Part shown: piece after piece, positions 1-9,006 of the stretch | Position numbering within the stretch: the first letter of the stretch is position 1 | Layout of the letters: each line of letters begins with the position of its first letter | Origin: Alphaproteobacteria bacterium | Lineage (GTDB): Bacteria > Pseudomonadota > Alphaproteobacteria > UBA6615 | Direction: 5' to 3' | NCBI GenBank assembly: GCA_022449545.1 | Contig: JAKUPN010000008.1 | Location: 1 to 64,000, forward strand | DNA length: 64,000 nucleotides | Made by a program: the position numbers and the translations under genes | The notes under the pieces: generated by a model | Told to the model about the DNA's origin: nothing | Database searches by the model: none | What the model saw: only the letters and a program-made list of their open reading frames with translations

Positions 1-729
1 GAAACGAGGGTAAGAGTAAAAGCCTCTGCTACTTGTGGGAACTGTAACGGTAATGGTGCAGAAGGTGGAACTGCTCCCGTTGCATGCCCTAGTTGTCATG
101 GGGCTGGTAAGGTAAGAACACAACAAGGTTTTTTTACCGTTGAACGCAGTTGCCCGACCTGTCACGGAGCGGGAAAAGTAATAGACAATCCTTGTAGAGG
201 GTGTGCAGGTTCGGGTCGAGTAGAAAAAGAAAAAACTTTGTCTGTCAATATTCCGGCTGGGGTAGAAGATGGAACAAGAATACGAGTTAGCGGAGAAGGA
301 GAAGCCGGCCTAAGAGGGGCGCCATCTGGCGACTTATACATTTTTATATCTATTAAGGAGCACAGATTTTTTGGTCGCGATGGATCTGATATATATTGTC
401 GTGTTCCTATACCCATGACAACTGCTGTTTTAGGAGGTACTCTTGAAATCCCCACTATTGATGGCAATCGAGCAAGAGTTAATGTTCCAGCAGGGACTCA
501 AACTGGGCAACAGTTTCGCCTTAGAGGAAAGGGGATGTCGGTTTTGAGAAGTAATTCCAGGGGCGACATGTATGTGCAGTCACAAGTAGAGACACCGGTT
601 AATTTAACAAAAAAACAACGCGAACTTTTACGAGAATTTGAGACCTCTGGAGGTAAAAAACCTCATAGCCCTGAAGCCGATGGATTTTTTACTAAGGTTA
701 AAGAGCTATGGGAAGAGTTCAAGGAATAG
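1..729 (+). CDS. dnaJ: Chaperone protein DnaJ, 3' part (5' end outside window)
   Basis: This is the C-terminal part of the DnaJ co-chaperone, which delivers unfolded proteins to DnaK and stimulates its ATPase in the cytoplasm. The frame is open from base 1 to the stop at 727-729. The first 75 or so residues carry four zinc-finger repeats of the CxxCxGxG type ([36 protein letters not shown]). The two beta-barrel substrate-binding domains follow ([39 protein letters not shown]), then a short C-terminal tail. The J domain and Gly/Phe linker lie upstream of the window. The internal ATG at 238 is not a start, because the zinc fingers precede it in frame. dapB follows 94 bases downstream. The identification is secure; only the N-terminus is unseen. 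Confidence 0.96.
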   Translation, partial: ETRVRVKASATCGNCNGNGAEGGTAPVACPSCHGAGKVRTQQGFFTVERSCPTCHGAGKVIDNPCRGCAGSGRVEKEKTLSVNIPAGVEDGTRIRVSGEGEAGLRGAPSGDLYIFISIKEHRFFGRDGSDIYCRVPIPMTTAVLGGTLEIPTIDGNRARVNVPAGTQTGQQFRLRGKGMSVLRSNSRGDMYVQSQVETPVNLTKKQRELLREFETSGGKKPHSPEADGFFTKVKELWEEFKE

Positions 730-823
730 TTGTTTATCTCCTTTTAAATACGTTCTCAGGCTGCCATTTTTCTTCTCTCATGCTAATCTAGAATAGATTT
801 AATAATAACTGCAGGAACTTCAC

Positions 824-1639
824 ATGGCAGATTCCTTGAAAATTGGAGTTGTAGGCGCATCAGGACGTATGGGACGCATGTTAATAAACATAATTTCTAA
901 TACTTCAGGTTGTGAAATCGCTGGTGCTACGGAGGCTCCTGATTCAGAGTCGTTAGGTGAAGATTCAGGGATATTAGCTGGTGTGGGGGAAAATAATATC
1001 CCAATAATTGATAATCCTAAAGAAATGTTTGCAGACGTTGATGTTGTTATAGACTTTACTGCGCCTAAAGCCACTATATCTCATGTAGAGATTGCAACTG
1101 AGATAGGGTGCCCAATAGTGATTGGTACTACTGGTATGGATGATGTAAATATTTCTTTATTAAAGGAAGCCTCTAAATCTATTCCGATTATTCGAGCTCC
1201 AAATATGTCAGCAGGAGTTAATTTGATGTTTTCACTGGCTCGACAAATAGCCAAAACTTTAGATGAAGAATTTGATATAGAGATTTTTGAAGCTCATCAT
1301 CGACACAAAGTAGATGCTCCCTCAGGTACCGCTTTAGGGTTAGGAGAGGCAGCTGCTCAGGGAAGAGGAGTTGATTTCGATAAGGTAAAAGTATTATCAC
1401 GCGAAGGTATAACTGGAGAACGTGAATCTGGTAAAATTGGTTTTTCTACAATGCGTGCTGGCGACATTATTGGCACTCACACAGTTGTTTTTGCAAGCCA
1501 GGGGGAACAAATTGAAATTACACACAAGGCAACTGATAGAGCGATTTTTGCCAGAGGTGCAGTTAGAGCAGCTATTTGGATATCTACTCAATCGTCAGGA
1601 CTGTACTCAATGGCCGATGTTTTAGGTTTATCCGAATAA
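824..1639 (+). CDS. dapB: 4-hydroxy-tetrahydrodipicolinate reductase
   Basis: DapB reduces 4-hydroxy-tetrahydrodipicolinate with NAD(P)H on the route to meso-diaminopimelate and lysine, so it feeds both peptidoglycan and protein synthesis in the cytoplasm. The protein has 271 residues, the usual length. It begins with the nucleotide-binding loop GASGRMG (residues 11-17). The catalytic segment EAHHRHKVDAPSGTA (residues 156-170) carries the paired histidines 158-159 and lysine 162 expected in the active site. A GCAGGAA Shine-Dalgarno-like sequence lies 7-8 bases before the ATG. It sits between dnaJ and nth, a common alphaproteobacterial arrangement, and may be cotranscribed with nth (22-base gap). 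Confidence 0.97.
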   Translation: MADSLKIGVVGASGRMGRMLINIISNTSGCEIAGATEAPDSESLGEDSGILAGVGENNIPIIDNPKEMFADVDVVIDFTAPKATISHVEIATEIGCPIVIGTTGMDDVNISLLKEASKSIPIIRAPNMSAGVNLMFSLARQIAKTLDEEFDIEIFEAHHRHKVDAPSGTALGLGEAAAQGRGVDFDKVKVLSREGITGERESGKIGFSTMRAGDIIGTHTVVFASQGEQIEITHKATDRAIFARGAVRAAIWISTQSSGLYSMADVLGLSE

Positions 1640-1661
1640 TCTTTAGTAAGTCATAGAATTA

Positions 1662-2315
1662 GTGGCAACTATTATGGCTCGAATGTCAAAAAATCAGGTG
1701 GAGGAATTTTTTAAGATATTGGCTAATGATAACCCTACGCCAAAAACAGAGTTAAATTATACAAATGATTACACATTACTTGTTGCCGTAGTACTTTCTG
1801 CGCAGGCTACTGATACTGGGGTAAATAAGGCTACCGCTAAGCTTTTTGAGATTGCGGACACTCCGAATAAAATGTTGAAACTTGGCCATGAATCTCTTAT
1901 CGAGCATATTCGAACAATTGGCTTATTTAGGAATAAGGCTAAAAATATTATTTCTTTAAGTGAACAACTCATTGCAGAATATGCTGGGAAAGTTCCTGCT
2001 TCTAGAGAAAGTCTTGAATCCCTCCCCGGTGTAGGCAGGAAAACAGCGAATGTTATTCTGAACACAGCTTTTTCTGAACCCACGATCGCTGTCGACACAC
2101 ATATTTTTCGATTAGCAAATCGAACAGGATTAGCAATAGGTGATAGTGTTTTAGATGTTGAAAAGAATTTACTACGGCGTGTTCCTAAAACTTATATGAA
2201 ACATGCGCATCATTGGTTAATTCTTCATGGACGCTACGTTTGTAAGGCTCGTAGTCCAAGATGTAATGTCTGTATTGTAGTTAATGAGTGTAGGTATAAA
2301 GAAAAGTCCATCTAG
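1662..2315 (+). CDS. nth: Endonuclease III (DNA glycosylase/AP lyase)
   Basis: Endonuclease III removes oxidised pyrimidines and nicks the abasic site in base-excision repair. The 217-residue product has the helix-hairpin-helix LPGVGRKTAN with catalytic lysine at about residue 127. The catalytic aspartate is in VDTHIFR at about residue 145. The C-terminal [4Fe-4S] ligands have the canonical C-x6-C-x2-C-x5-C spacing (residues 194, 201, 204, 210), so nothing essential is missing. The start is uncertain: a GTG at 1662 gives the longest form, but ATG codons at 1674 and 1686 also fit, and no strong ribosome-binding site distinguishes them. The gene ends 16 bases before the convergent lipoprotein gene. 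Confidence 0.96.
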   Translation: MATIMARMSKNQVEEFFKILANDNPTPKTELNYTNDYTLLVAVVLSAQATDTGVNKATAKLFEIADTPNKMLKLGHESLIEHIRTIGLFRNKAKNIISLSEQLIAEYAGKVPASRESLESLPGVGRKTANVILNTAFSEPTIAVDTHIFRLANRTGLAIGDSVLDVEKNLLRRVPKTYMKHAHHWLILHGRYVCKARSPRCNVCIVVNECRYKEKSI

Positions 2316-2331
2316 TTTGTCGATGTTATTT

Positions 2332-2883
2332 CTAGCCAGGCTTTCTAGCGTTAGAAAATAAGCTATAACATTGATCTATAGTATTTTCTTCTGAACTTCC
2401 GGTTTCATGATGTTTGACAACTCTTTCACCATTTGTAGAGCTATCGCTGTAAAGAAAAGTATAAAGTGAACAATTACTGCTCCGTAGTAAATAAACTCGA
2501 AGTTCAGCGTTTCCATCAATGCGAATTAGGTTTGGTGCGCCGAACCTCTCATCAAGTTGTGAACTAGATAATCCCATTATACTTATTTTTATGTCTTTGG
2601 GTTTAACCAATCGCTTGCTTTCGAGCGGTTCTAATCTTGACAAGATTTCTTTAGTGGGTTTTTCGTCTTTACTTTCTTTTAGTTGATAACCCTTTTTATT
2701 GTTTGGGATATTTTTAGGGGCAGATTTTGAGACATTTTGAGAAGAGTTAGGCTTCTTGTTCGTTGGGTCTGTTTTTTGGGGGGGTAATATTGAAGGATCA
2801 ATTAATTTTGATTGAATATCCAGACCTTCACAGCCCGTCAAAACAAGGATAATTGCTAGTAAAATATATAACCTTGCTTTCAT
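2332..2883 (-). CDS. Putative lipoprotein of unknown function
   Basis: I do not recognise the family. The 183-residue product starts with a lipoprotein signal: MKAR, a hydrophobic stretch, then the lipobox LTGC with the lipidated cysteine at residue 18. A low-complexity linker rich in Pro, Lys, Asn and Ser follows (residues 30-80). The C-terminal part looks folded and contains LDERFGAPNLIRIDGNAELR and LYTFLYSD, reminiscent of small SmpA/OmlA-like outer-membrane lipoprotein folds, though this resemblance is only an impression. It is probably anchored in the envelope. It runs convergently to nth and in the same direction as the upstream EI24-like gene (90-base gap), which suggests a two-gene unit. 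Confidence 0.75.
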   Translation of the reverse strand: MKARLYILLAIILVLTGCEGLDIQSKLIDPSILPPQKTDPTNKKPNSSQNVSKSAPKNIPNNKKGYQLKESKDEKPTKEILSRLEPLESKRLVKPKDIKISIMGLSSSQLDERFGAPNLIRIDGNAELRVYLLRSSNCSLYTFLYSDSSTNGERVVKHHETGSSEENTIDQCYSLFSNARKPG

Positions 2884-2973
2884 TATTTAGAGATTTATAA
2901 CCTTACAGAGCGCGTTTGAACTGAAATTTCATTCGTACTTAATATTATACAAGTTTTTATAAAATAAATATAA

Positions 2974-3639
2974 CTAGTTTATCGACTTCTTTTGTAAGTA
3001 GTGAAATACATGAGTCATCAATGCAGTTGCATACAAGGGTAGCAAGAGGTTTAAGATTGGCACCATTGAAATTAGTGCCAAAACTAGCCCGATAAAAAAT
3101 ACTGTTAGTTTTTGTTTTTTTCTTAAAATTCTTATTTGATTTGGGTTTAAGTGCCTTATAGCCACTAATTCAAAAAATTCTCTTCCGAGTAAGTATCCAT
3201 TTAGAAACCAGCCACTGATTAAATAAACTGGGGGGATCAGGCTCAACGGTATAACAGCTATATTGAGTATAACTAATATTATTGTGAATCGAAGACCTAT
3301 AAGTAGCGGTCCGATAAGAGATTTATAAGAGGCAGGTGGGAGATCCTGGTAATGACGTTTTTCTACTTCAGAGCAGATGGTGTCTAATTTAAAACTTGCT
3401 ATAAGGCCAAAGAAAGACGGGAGGAGTAGTACTAGTATGATTACTGCGGCTAATGATCCTAACGTGTCTACAAGCCAATCCAGTCCCGTTATGCTAAAAT
3501 CATCGATTTTCAAAACTAGTAGAATTAATAACCATAAAAAAAATGCGCTAACTAAACTATAGACAGCACTCGCTATAAGTACGAGCCTAAATTCGCGCGT
3601 TCTGATATCACCAACAGATTTTATAAAACAATTTAACAC
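2974..3639 (-). CDS. EI24-domain (CysZ-like) inner-membrane protein
   Basis: This 221-residue integral membrane protein resembles the EI24/CysZ family. Hydrophobic segments fall at roughly residues 18-42, 58-82, 108-128, 130-155 and 178-212. The polar motif YLLGREFFELVAIRHL, characteristic of EI24 proteins, lies between the later segments. CysZ itself is a sulfate permease in gammaproteobacteria, but alphaproteobacterial EI24 proteins near nth have no proven substrate, so no function is assigned. The start is a GTG at 3637-3639 and no clear ribosome-binding site is visible. It lies upstream of and co-directional with the lipoprotein gene, and is divergent from the PfkB-family kinase gene, with a 134-base AT-rich gap between them. 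Confidence 0.75.
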   Translation of the reverse strand: MLNCFIKSVGDIRTREFRLVLIASAVYSLVSAFFLWLLILLVLKIDDFSITGLDWLVDTLGSLAAVIILVLLLPSFFGLIASFKLDTICSEVEKRHYQDLPPASYKSLIGPLLIGLRFTIILVILNIAVIPLSLIPPVYLISGWFLNGYLLGREFFELVAIRHLNPNQIRILRKKQKLTVFFIGLVLALISMVPILNLLLPLYATALMTHVFHYLQKKSIN

Positions 3640-3773
3640 GGTATAATTTGATTAATACCTCTCCATTATTAGTAATATTTTATATAAGCAAGATTTATAA
3701 TAAATAATTAAAGTAACTTAAATAAGAGCTATATATACTCAATAGTTTTTATTTTAAGAGGAATATTTATAAT

Positions 3774-4652
3774 ATGTCTGATGGACAAAAATTAGAGCTA
3801 CAAATAGATGTAATTTGCATAGGTAATGCGATTTTAGATTTACTTCTAGAGGCCTCTGAAGATGTTTTGATTAAGTTTGGTATGACTAAGGGATCTATGT
3901 CTTTAGTTGAACTGGCTACAGTGGAAGCAATTTATAAAGATTTAGGACCAGGAATTGAAACATCGGGAGGATCGGCGGCAAACACAGCTGCGGGCCTAGC
4001 TCTCTTGGGGGCTAAGGTCGCATATATTGGGAAAGTCTATGATGATTATATGGGGCAGGTTTTCTTAAACCATATTCGCTCGGTAGGAGTAGAGTATAGT
4101 ACGCTTGTGGCGACTAAGGGGTCTTCAACAGCTTGCTGCTTAATTCTTGTCACTCCAGATGCTGAAAGGACTATGAATACATATCTTGGAGCGTCTGCTG
4201 ATTTAGATTTAACAGACATAGATCCATTATTAATTAGCCGATCTAAAATTGTATATTTAGAAGGTTATTTATGGGATAGAGCTTCAGCTAAACAAGCCTT
4301 TCTTGAGGCAGCTAGGCTAGCTAATGAGGCCGGCAGGAAGGTTGCATTAACATTATCAGACTCCTTTTGTGTTGAACGACACAGGGAATCATTCCTTAAC
4401 TTAATAAAAAACCACGTAGATTTACTCTTTGCTAATGAAAGTGAGATTATGTCGCTTTATCAAACGGATGTACTTGAAGATGCTTTTGAGAAAGTTGGCA
4501 ATGACTGCAAGATAGCGGCCATAACGCGTTCGGATAAAGGATCAGTAGTTATTTATGGCCCACAAAAATATTCTGTAAAAGCAGAAGAAGTGTCTGATGT
4601 GATAGACACTACCGGTGCAGGTGATCAATATGCCGGCGTTTTCTTATATTGA
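3774..4652 (+). CDS. PfkB-family (adenosine kinase-like) sugar kinase, C-terminus lost to an in-frame TGA
   Basis: The 292-residue product is a ribokinase/PfkB-family ATP-dependent kinase, closest by eye to the adenosine/nucleoside kinases found beside nth in Rhodospirillales. The substrate-binding motif GGSAANTAAGLALLGA starts at residue 65. The ATP-site signature DTTGAGDQYAGVF lies near the end with the catalytic aspartate at residue 284. The frame then stops at TGA (4650-4652), eight residues past that aspartate. The downstream sequence continues in the same frame with a recognisable family C-terminus (see 4653-4787). Catalytic residues are therefore present, but the last 44 residues, which normally help close the nucleotide site, are missing. 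It may be a recent pseudogene, a readthrough gene or a sequencing error. An AGAGGA sequence precedes the ATG. Confidence 0.85.
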   Translation: MSDGQKLELQIDVICIGNAILDLLLEASEDVLIKFGMTKGSMSLVELATVEAIYKDLGPGIETSGGSAANTAAGLALLGAKVAYIGKVYDDYMGQVFLNHIRSVGVEYSTLVATKGSSTACCLILVTPDAERTMNTYLGASADLDLTDIDPLLISRSKIVYLEGYLWDRASAKQAFLEAARLANEAGRKVALTLSDSFCVERHRESFLNLIKNHVDLLFANESEIMSLYQTDVLEDAFEKVGNDCKIAAITRSDKGSVVIYGPQKYSVKAEEVSDVIDTTGAGDQYAGVFLY

Positions 4653-4787
4653 TTTATTCACGGAGCTTATCTTATTACCTGTGCACGAATTGGGAGCATT
4701 ACGGCCGCTGAGGTTATTTCTCATTTTGGCCCCAGACCAAACACCAATCTTATTCATAAAATAAATGCTGTATTTACTAGTTGTTAA
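4653..4787 (+). other. In-frame remnant of the PfkB kinase C-terminus after the premature TGA
   Basis: Reading on from the TGA in the same frame gives 44 codons and a TAA at 4785-4787. The translation includes HGAYLITCARIGSITAAEV, then ISHFGPRPNTNL, which is the expected C-terminal helix region of adenosine-kinase-like PfkB proteins (usual pattern: FLYG.THG, then AAEVISHFGARP). The TGA occupies a position where homologues normally have a small residue such as Gly, so a single GGA-to-TGA change would explain it. The remnant overlaps the 3' end of the convergent solute-binding-protein gene by 11 bases. Confidence 0.8.
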
Positions 4788-6594
4788 TAATCCAAAATGT
4801 TTCCGGCCCTAACCCGTAAACGGGCACCTTTTTGGGCTTAGACACTTTTTTCCAATAAGCAATTCTCTGACCTGATAAGTGGTAGAGTGGCAGCACATAA
4901 TAGTTCCACATAAAGACTCGGTCTAATGCTCTTGCCGCTGCCACTAGTTCTTTCTGTGTTTTTGCAGAAACCAGAGACTGGATTATTCCATCTATTGCTG
5001 GGTCAGAAATCCCTGGCCAATTTCTTCCTCCGGGGTAGTTGCTTGTCTTTGAGCCCCAGTAGTTTTCTTGTTCATTGCCTGGGGACAGTGTTACTCCCCA
5101 GAAACCGAAAACCATGTCAAAATCATAACTATTAATCAGAGTTTGAAATTGAGCTGTGTCAATCAATCTAACTCTAGTGTCTATTCCTAAGCGTTTTAAG
5201 CTTCTTGAATAAGTTAAAGCTATGCGTTCATTCGAAGGACTTCGAATTGTAATTACAAAACGGAAGGGTCGATTATTTTGTGAATATAAAGTTCCATTAC
5301 TTATGTAAAACCCTTCTTTTTTTAAAAGCATGGTAGCTTTGCGAAGTTTAGATCGATTTTGAGCAGTACCGTCAGATTCTGATAACTTGAAGGGACGACT
5401 AAAAACCTCTTCAGGGACTTTCCCTCTCCACGGATTCAGTAGTTTTAGTTCCTCAATTGACGGTATCCCAGAGGGAATTAAGCTTGAGTTTGAAAAAATA
5501 CTATTTGTTCTAACATAGCCGTTGTGAAGCAAGTTCTTATTAAGCCATTCAAAATTAAATGCTAGGGTGAGGGCCTTTCTGACATTTAGCCTATCGAACG
5601 GAGGCTTTCTTAAGTTAAAGACCAGGGCTTTCATACCTGATGGGGTGCCAGTTGAAGTAATTTCCCGAATAATACTCCCGTCCGCAATAGCTGGTGTGTT
5701 GTATTGGGTGGCCCAACGAGAAGCGTTACTTTCATAACGAAAATCATAGTCCCCTGCTTTAAATGCCTCTAGGGCAATAGCATCGTCACGATAATATTTA
5801 TAGGTTAATTCCTGAATATTAAATTGACCACGGGTAACGGCTAGATCACGCCCCCAGTATTTTGGGTTATATTTATAAACAATGCTTCGTCCTGGTGTTA
5901 TTTTTTTAATGGTGTAAGGACCAGTGGCTGGGGGCACCTCCAACGTTGTTTTCGAGAACTCTCGATTTTCCCACCAGGCTTTTGAAAGTATAGGTAGAAA
6001 CCCAGCTATCAATAAAGGTAACTCACGACCTGCATCTTTTTTAAAAGTAAAACGTATTTTTCGAGGCTTAGTTATTAAAACGCTTTCAACTCGGGCCCAT
6101 GTAGCTCGAGCGTTTGGCTTTCCTTTCTGCTTTAAAATTTTCCAACTAAACTCTACATCTTCTGCTGTAACTGGTGTTTGATCGGAAAATTTTGCTTTAG
6201 GGCGAAGTGTGAATTCTATCCAGCTTCGATCCTCTGGCATTTTTATAGTTTCTGCTAGTAAGCCATATAATGAAAAAGGTTCGTCTCGACTTCGTCTGGC
6301 CAATGTTTCAAAATAAAACCCTGAACCGTGATGCAGGCCTACAGCTGATTTTCCTTTAATAATATATGGATTAAGGCTGTCGAATGTCCCGATCGCATGC
6401 AGACGAAGTTTGCCTCCCTTTGGGGCATTAGGGTTTACATAAGAAAAACTTTGAAAGTTATCATCATATTTTGTTTTCCCATGCATTGATATAGAGTTAT
6501 TTCGCTTTGACTCTGCATGTAAACTAGCTACTGCTATTAAGTAGTTAGCTAAAACAAGTATTAATAATTTAGTTAGTTTTTGATAGTGCGCCAA
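4777..6594 (-). CDS. YejA-like extracellular solute-binding protein (family 5, peptide ABC importer)
   Basis: This 605-residue periplasmic binding protein belongs to the family 5 (oligopeptide/dipeptide/microcin) group and most resembles YejA. An N-terminal hydrophobic signal peptide ends near AVASLHA (about residue 27). Family features follow: YVNPNAPKGGKLRLHAIG, FDSLNPYI, LAETIKMPEDRSWIEFTLRP, and AKFSDQTPVTAEDVEFSW. It would capture peptides in the periplasm and hand them to YejBEF-type permease and ATPase subunits, none of which are in the window. The start appears to be TTG at 6592-6594, because no ATG precedes the signal peptide. It lies 68 bases downstream of phoB on the same strand. 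Whether it is cotranscribed with the Pho operon cannot be told from sequence. Confidence 0.88.
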   Translation of the reverse strand: MAHYQKLTKLLILVLANYLIAVASLHAESKRNNSISMHGKTKYDDNFQSFSYVNPNAPKGGKLRLHAIGTFDSLNPYIIKGKSAVGLHHGSGFYFETLARRSRDEPFSLYGLLAETIKMPEDRSWIEFTLRPKAKFSDQTPVTAEDVEFSWKILKQKGKPNARATWARVESVLITKPRKIRFTFKKDAGRELPLLIAGFLPILSKAWWENREFSKTTLEVPPATGPYTIKKITPGRSIVYKYNPKYWGRDLAVTRGQFNIQELTYKYYRDDAIALEAFKAGDYDFRYESNASRWATQYNTPAIADGSIIREITSTGTPSGMKALVFNLRKPPFDRLNVRKALTLAFNFEWLNKNLLHNGYVRTNSIFSNSSLIPSGIPSIEELKLLNPWRGKVPEEVFSRPFKLSESDGTAQNRSKLRKATMLLKKEGFYISNGTLYSQNNRPFRFVITIRSPSNERIALTYSRSLKRLGIDTRVRLIDTAQFQTLINSYDFDMVFGFWGVTLSPGNEQENYWGSKTSNYPGGRNWPGISDPAIDGIIQSLVSAKTQKELVAAARALDRVFMWNYYVLPLYHLSGQRIAYWKKVSKPKKVPVYGLGPETFWIINN

Positions 6595-6662
6595 TATTGA
6601 ATTTCTTTTTTTAGAAATGAAAATGTTTACTTAAAAACTTTATATTCCTCACATATCTATGA

Positions 6663-7376
6663 CTAGTGATCAGTTTCTACTTCTAGGGCATAACCCGCAG
6701 ACCGTACAGTTCGAATAACATTAGGTGAACCGGGTAAATTTATAGCCATTCTTAAGCGACGAATATGTACATCAACAGTTCTGGGCTCGATATCAGCATC
6801 TTGTCCCCAAACGTGATCAAGCAGTTGTTCTCGTTCAAAAACTCTCCCAGGTCTTTCTAGCAGGAATCTAAGCAGACGGAATTCTGTGGGGCCTAGCTTT
6901 ATTGATTGGTCGCCTCTACTAACTCGATGGCTAGCTAGATCCATTACAATGTCTGCGTAAGATAATGCGTCTTTATCAAATATAGGTCTTGCTCGTCTTA
7001 TGACTGCCTTTACGCGGGCTATCAACTCACTAGGTGAAAATGGTTTGACTATATAATCATCGGCTCCTGAGTCTAAGCCCCTTATTCGATCACCTTCTTC
7101 TCCTCTAGCAGTTAATAAAATGATTGGAAGCTCTCTAGTTTCAGGATCGCGACGAAGGCGACGGCATATTTCTATACCTGAGACGTAGGGAAGCATCCAA
7201 TCTAGCAAAACTAAATCAGGTTTAGTTTCTGCAATTGCCAGAATTGCTTCTTCTCCATCTCTTGCAATGCTCGTTCTGAAGCCGTTTTTCTCTAAATTAT
7301 AAGACAAAAGCTCTACAAGAGCAGCTTCGTCTTCGACTATTAAAACGCTTGGTTTTAGTGAGCTTGCAGAACTCAT
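6663..7376 (-). CDS. phoB: Phosphate regulon response regulator PhoB
   Basis: PhoB is the DNA-binding response regulator that activates phosphate-starvation genes when phosphorylated by PhoR. The 237-residue protein has a receiver domain with acidic residues VEDE (14-17), phospho-acceptor Asp59 in LVLLDWMLP and Lys111 in IVKPFSPSEL. An OmpR-type winged helix follows, ending in DVHIRRLR and RTVRSAGYALE. It is the last gene of the pst cluster and overlaps phoU by 4 bases (ATGA), so translation is probably coupled. Its cognate kinase gene phoR is about 7 kb away, upstream of the porin, rather than adjacent. Confidence 0.97.
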   Translation of the reverse strand: MSSASSLKPSVLIVEDEAALVELLSYNLEKNGFRTSIARDGEEAILAIAETKPDLVLLDWMLPYVSGIEICRRLRRDPETRELPIILLTARGEEGDRIRGLDSGADDYIVKPFSPSELIARVKAVIRRARPIFDKDALSYADIVMDLASHRVSRGDQSIKLGPTEFRLLRFLLERPGRVFEREQLLDHVWGQDADIEPRTVDVHIRRLRMAINLPGSPNVIRTVRSAGYALEVETDH

Positions 7377-8113
7377 TTATCCGACTCTTCAGTTCTGTTG
7401 TCTGGTTCAATTATTGTTGTGCTTGCTTCGTCTGTTTTAGGACGGTTGGAGTCCAATAGAACCCCTTCCACTTGGTAGACAACTAACTCAGCTATATTAG
7501 TTGTTAAGTCGCCAATACGCTCCAGATTACGTGCAACAAAAAGTAAATGTGTACAGGGCGTTATATTGCGCGGGTCTTCCATCATGTAGGTTAATAATTC
7601 TCGAAACAAACTATCATGCAAATCATCTACCTCAGCATCTCTATACCATACATCACGCGCTTTAGTGACGTCATTATTGGCAAATGCGTCAAGTACATCT
7701 TTGGTCATTTCGCGCACCATATGGCCCATTCTAGGGATAGTGTACATAGGTTTTACTGGAGGCATCTGATTAAGAGCTACAGCTCTTTTTGCAACATTTT
7801 TCCCATAATCTCCAATGCGTTCCACTAGGGGGGCGATCTTCAGGCCAGTTACAATATACCTCAAGTCACCTGCCATAGGCTGCCTTAAGGCAAGCATATT
7901 AATCGCCATTTCATCTACTTCTATGTGTAGGTCATCAATTTTATGATCGTGTTGTATTGCGGTTTCAGCGAGATCGGCGTCTCGTTTTTGTAGTGCCTCA
8001 ATAGCCTGTTCCAGCTGAGTTTCTGCCAGGCCACCTAGTCGACTAATTAGGTCGCTTAAGCGAGAAAGTTCTTCATCGTATGATTTTACAATATGACTGC
8101 GGTCAGTTGACAT
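7373..8113 (-). CDS. phoU: Phosphate signalling protein PhoU
   Basis: PhoU links the Pst transporter to PhoR and keeps the Pho regulon off when phosphate is plentiful. The 246-residue protein is all-helical with two PhoU repeats. The metal-binding style motifs are visible: DDLHIEVDEMAINMLALRQP in the first repeat and DAEVDDLHDSLFRELLTYM in the second, with RIGDYGKNVAKRA and RIGDLTTNIAELV at the repeat ends. The length is normal. It lies between pstB (34-base gap) and phoB (4-base overlap), the usual pst operon order. Confidence 0.97.
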   Translation of the reverse strand: MSTDRSHIVKSYDEELSRLSDLISRLGGLAETQLEQAIEALQKRDADLAETAIQHDHKIDDLHIEVDEMAINMLALRQPMAGDLRYIVTGLKIAPLVERIGDYGKNVAKRAVALNQMPPVKPMYTIPRMGHMVREMTKDVLDAFANNDVTKARDVWYRDAEVDDLHDSLFRELLTYMMEDPRNITPCTHLLFVARNLERIGDLTTNIAELVVYQVEGVLLDSNRPKTDEASTTIIEPDNRTEESDK

Positions 8114-8147
8114 GGATCTATATCCCTTCGGAGCACTATGTTAGTTT

Positions 8148-9005
8148 TTAGCCGAATCGACCTGTTATATAATCCTGAGTACGTTGGTTTTCAGGATTAG
8201 TGAAAATCTGTTCAGTATTCCCGTCTTCAACCATTATACCTAAATGAAAAAACGCTGTTTTTTGACTTACTCTTGCTGCTTGCTGCATAGAATGTGTAAC
8301 TATAACTATAGTATAATTTTCTCTGAGTTCATCCATTAGCTCTTCAATTCTTGCTGTTGCTATTGGATCCAGTGCTGAACAAGGCTCATCCATCAAAATA
8401 ACTTCCGGATTAACTGCTATTGCACGAGCTATGCACAAACGTTGTTGTTGTCCGCCAGACAAACTCGTTCCCGGTTGATCCAACCGGTCCTTGACCTCTT
8501 CCCAAAGACCGGCACGACGTAGGCTTGATTCAACCAAATTTCTTAAGTCTGACTTAGTTTTAGTCATTCCATGTATTCTTGGTCCGTATGCAACATTCTC
8601 GAATATAGATTTTGGGAACGGATTAGGTTTTTGAAAAACCATCCCTATTCTTGCCCTTAATTGCACGACATCAACCGAACGGTCATAAATATCAGAGCCG
8701 TCTAATAGAATTTCGCCTGATATCTTGCAGCTGGTAATAGTATCATTCATTCTATTTAGACATCTCAAGAAGGTTGATTTTCCGCATCCTGAGGGGCCAA
8801 TCAAAGCAGTAACCTGATTTGTATCTATTTCTAGAGTCACTCCTTCTAAGGCTTGTTTGTCGCCATAAAAAACATCGACGTTATTGGCGGTGACCTTAGT
8901 CGTTGCTAGATTCTTAATATCGTCGTTAACGGCTGTAGGTGCGTTCACTTTTTGCAGATCCTCGTGACTAGCAGCAGTTGATTTTAACTTTATATTTTCG
9001 CTCAT
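8148..9005 (-). CDS. pstB: Phosphate ABC transporter ATP-binding protein PstB
   Basis: PstB is the ATPase that drives phosphate import through PstC and PstA at the inner membrane. The Walker A loop GPSGCGKST, signature LSGGQQQRL and Walker B VILMDEP are all present, followed by the switch histidine in IVIVTHSMQ. The open frame begins at 9023, but the ATG at 9003-9005 (MSENIK) is the better start: GGTGG lies 5 bases upstream, and this choice avoids a 17-base overlap with pstA. The N-terminal 40 or so residues before the ABC domain are a polar extension. It lies between pstA and phoU in the operon. Confidence 0.96.
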   Translation of the reverse strand: MSENIKLKSTAASHEDLQKVNAPTAVNDDIKNLATTKVTANNVDVFYGDKQALEGVTLEIDTNQVTALIGPSGCGKSTFLRCLNRMNDTITSCKISGEILLDGSDIYDRSVDVVQLRARIGMVFQKPNPFPKSIFENVAYGPRIHGMTKTKSDLRNLVESSLRRAGLWEEVKDRLDQPGTSLSGGQQQRLCIARAIAVNPEVILMDEPCSALDPIATARIEELMDELRENYTIVIVTHSMQQAARVSQKTAFFHLGIMVEDGNTEQIFTNPENQRTQDYITGRFG

Positions 9006-9006
9006 A

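Noticed and set aside
4650-4652. Genome-wide recoding of TGA as Trp or Gly
   Set aside because: Other genes in the window end naturally at TGA with full-length family C-termini (for example miaB, murJ and truB), and Trp is encoded by TGG throughout, so a single point change in one gene is more likely.
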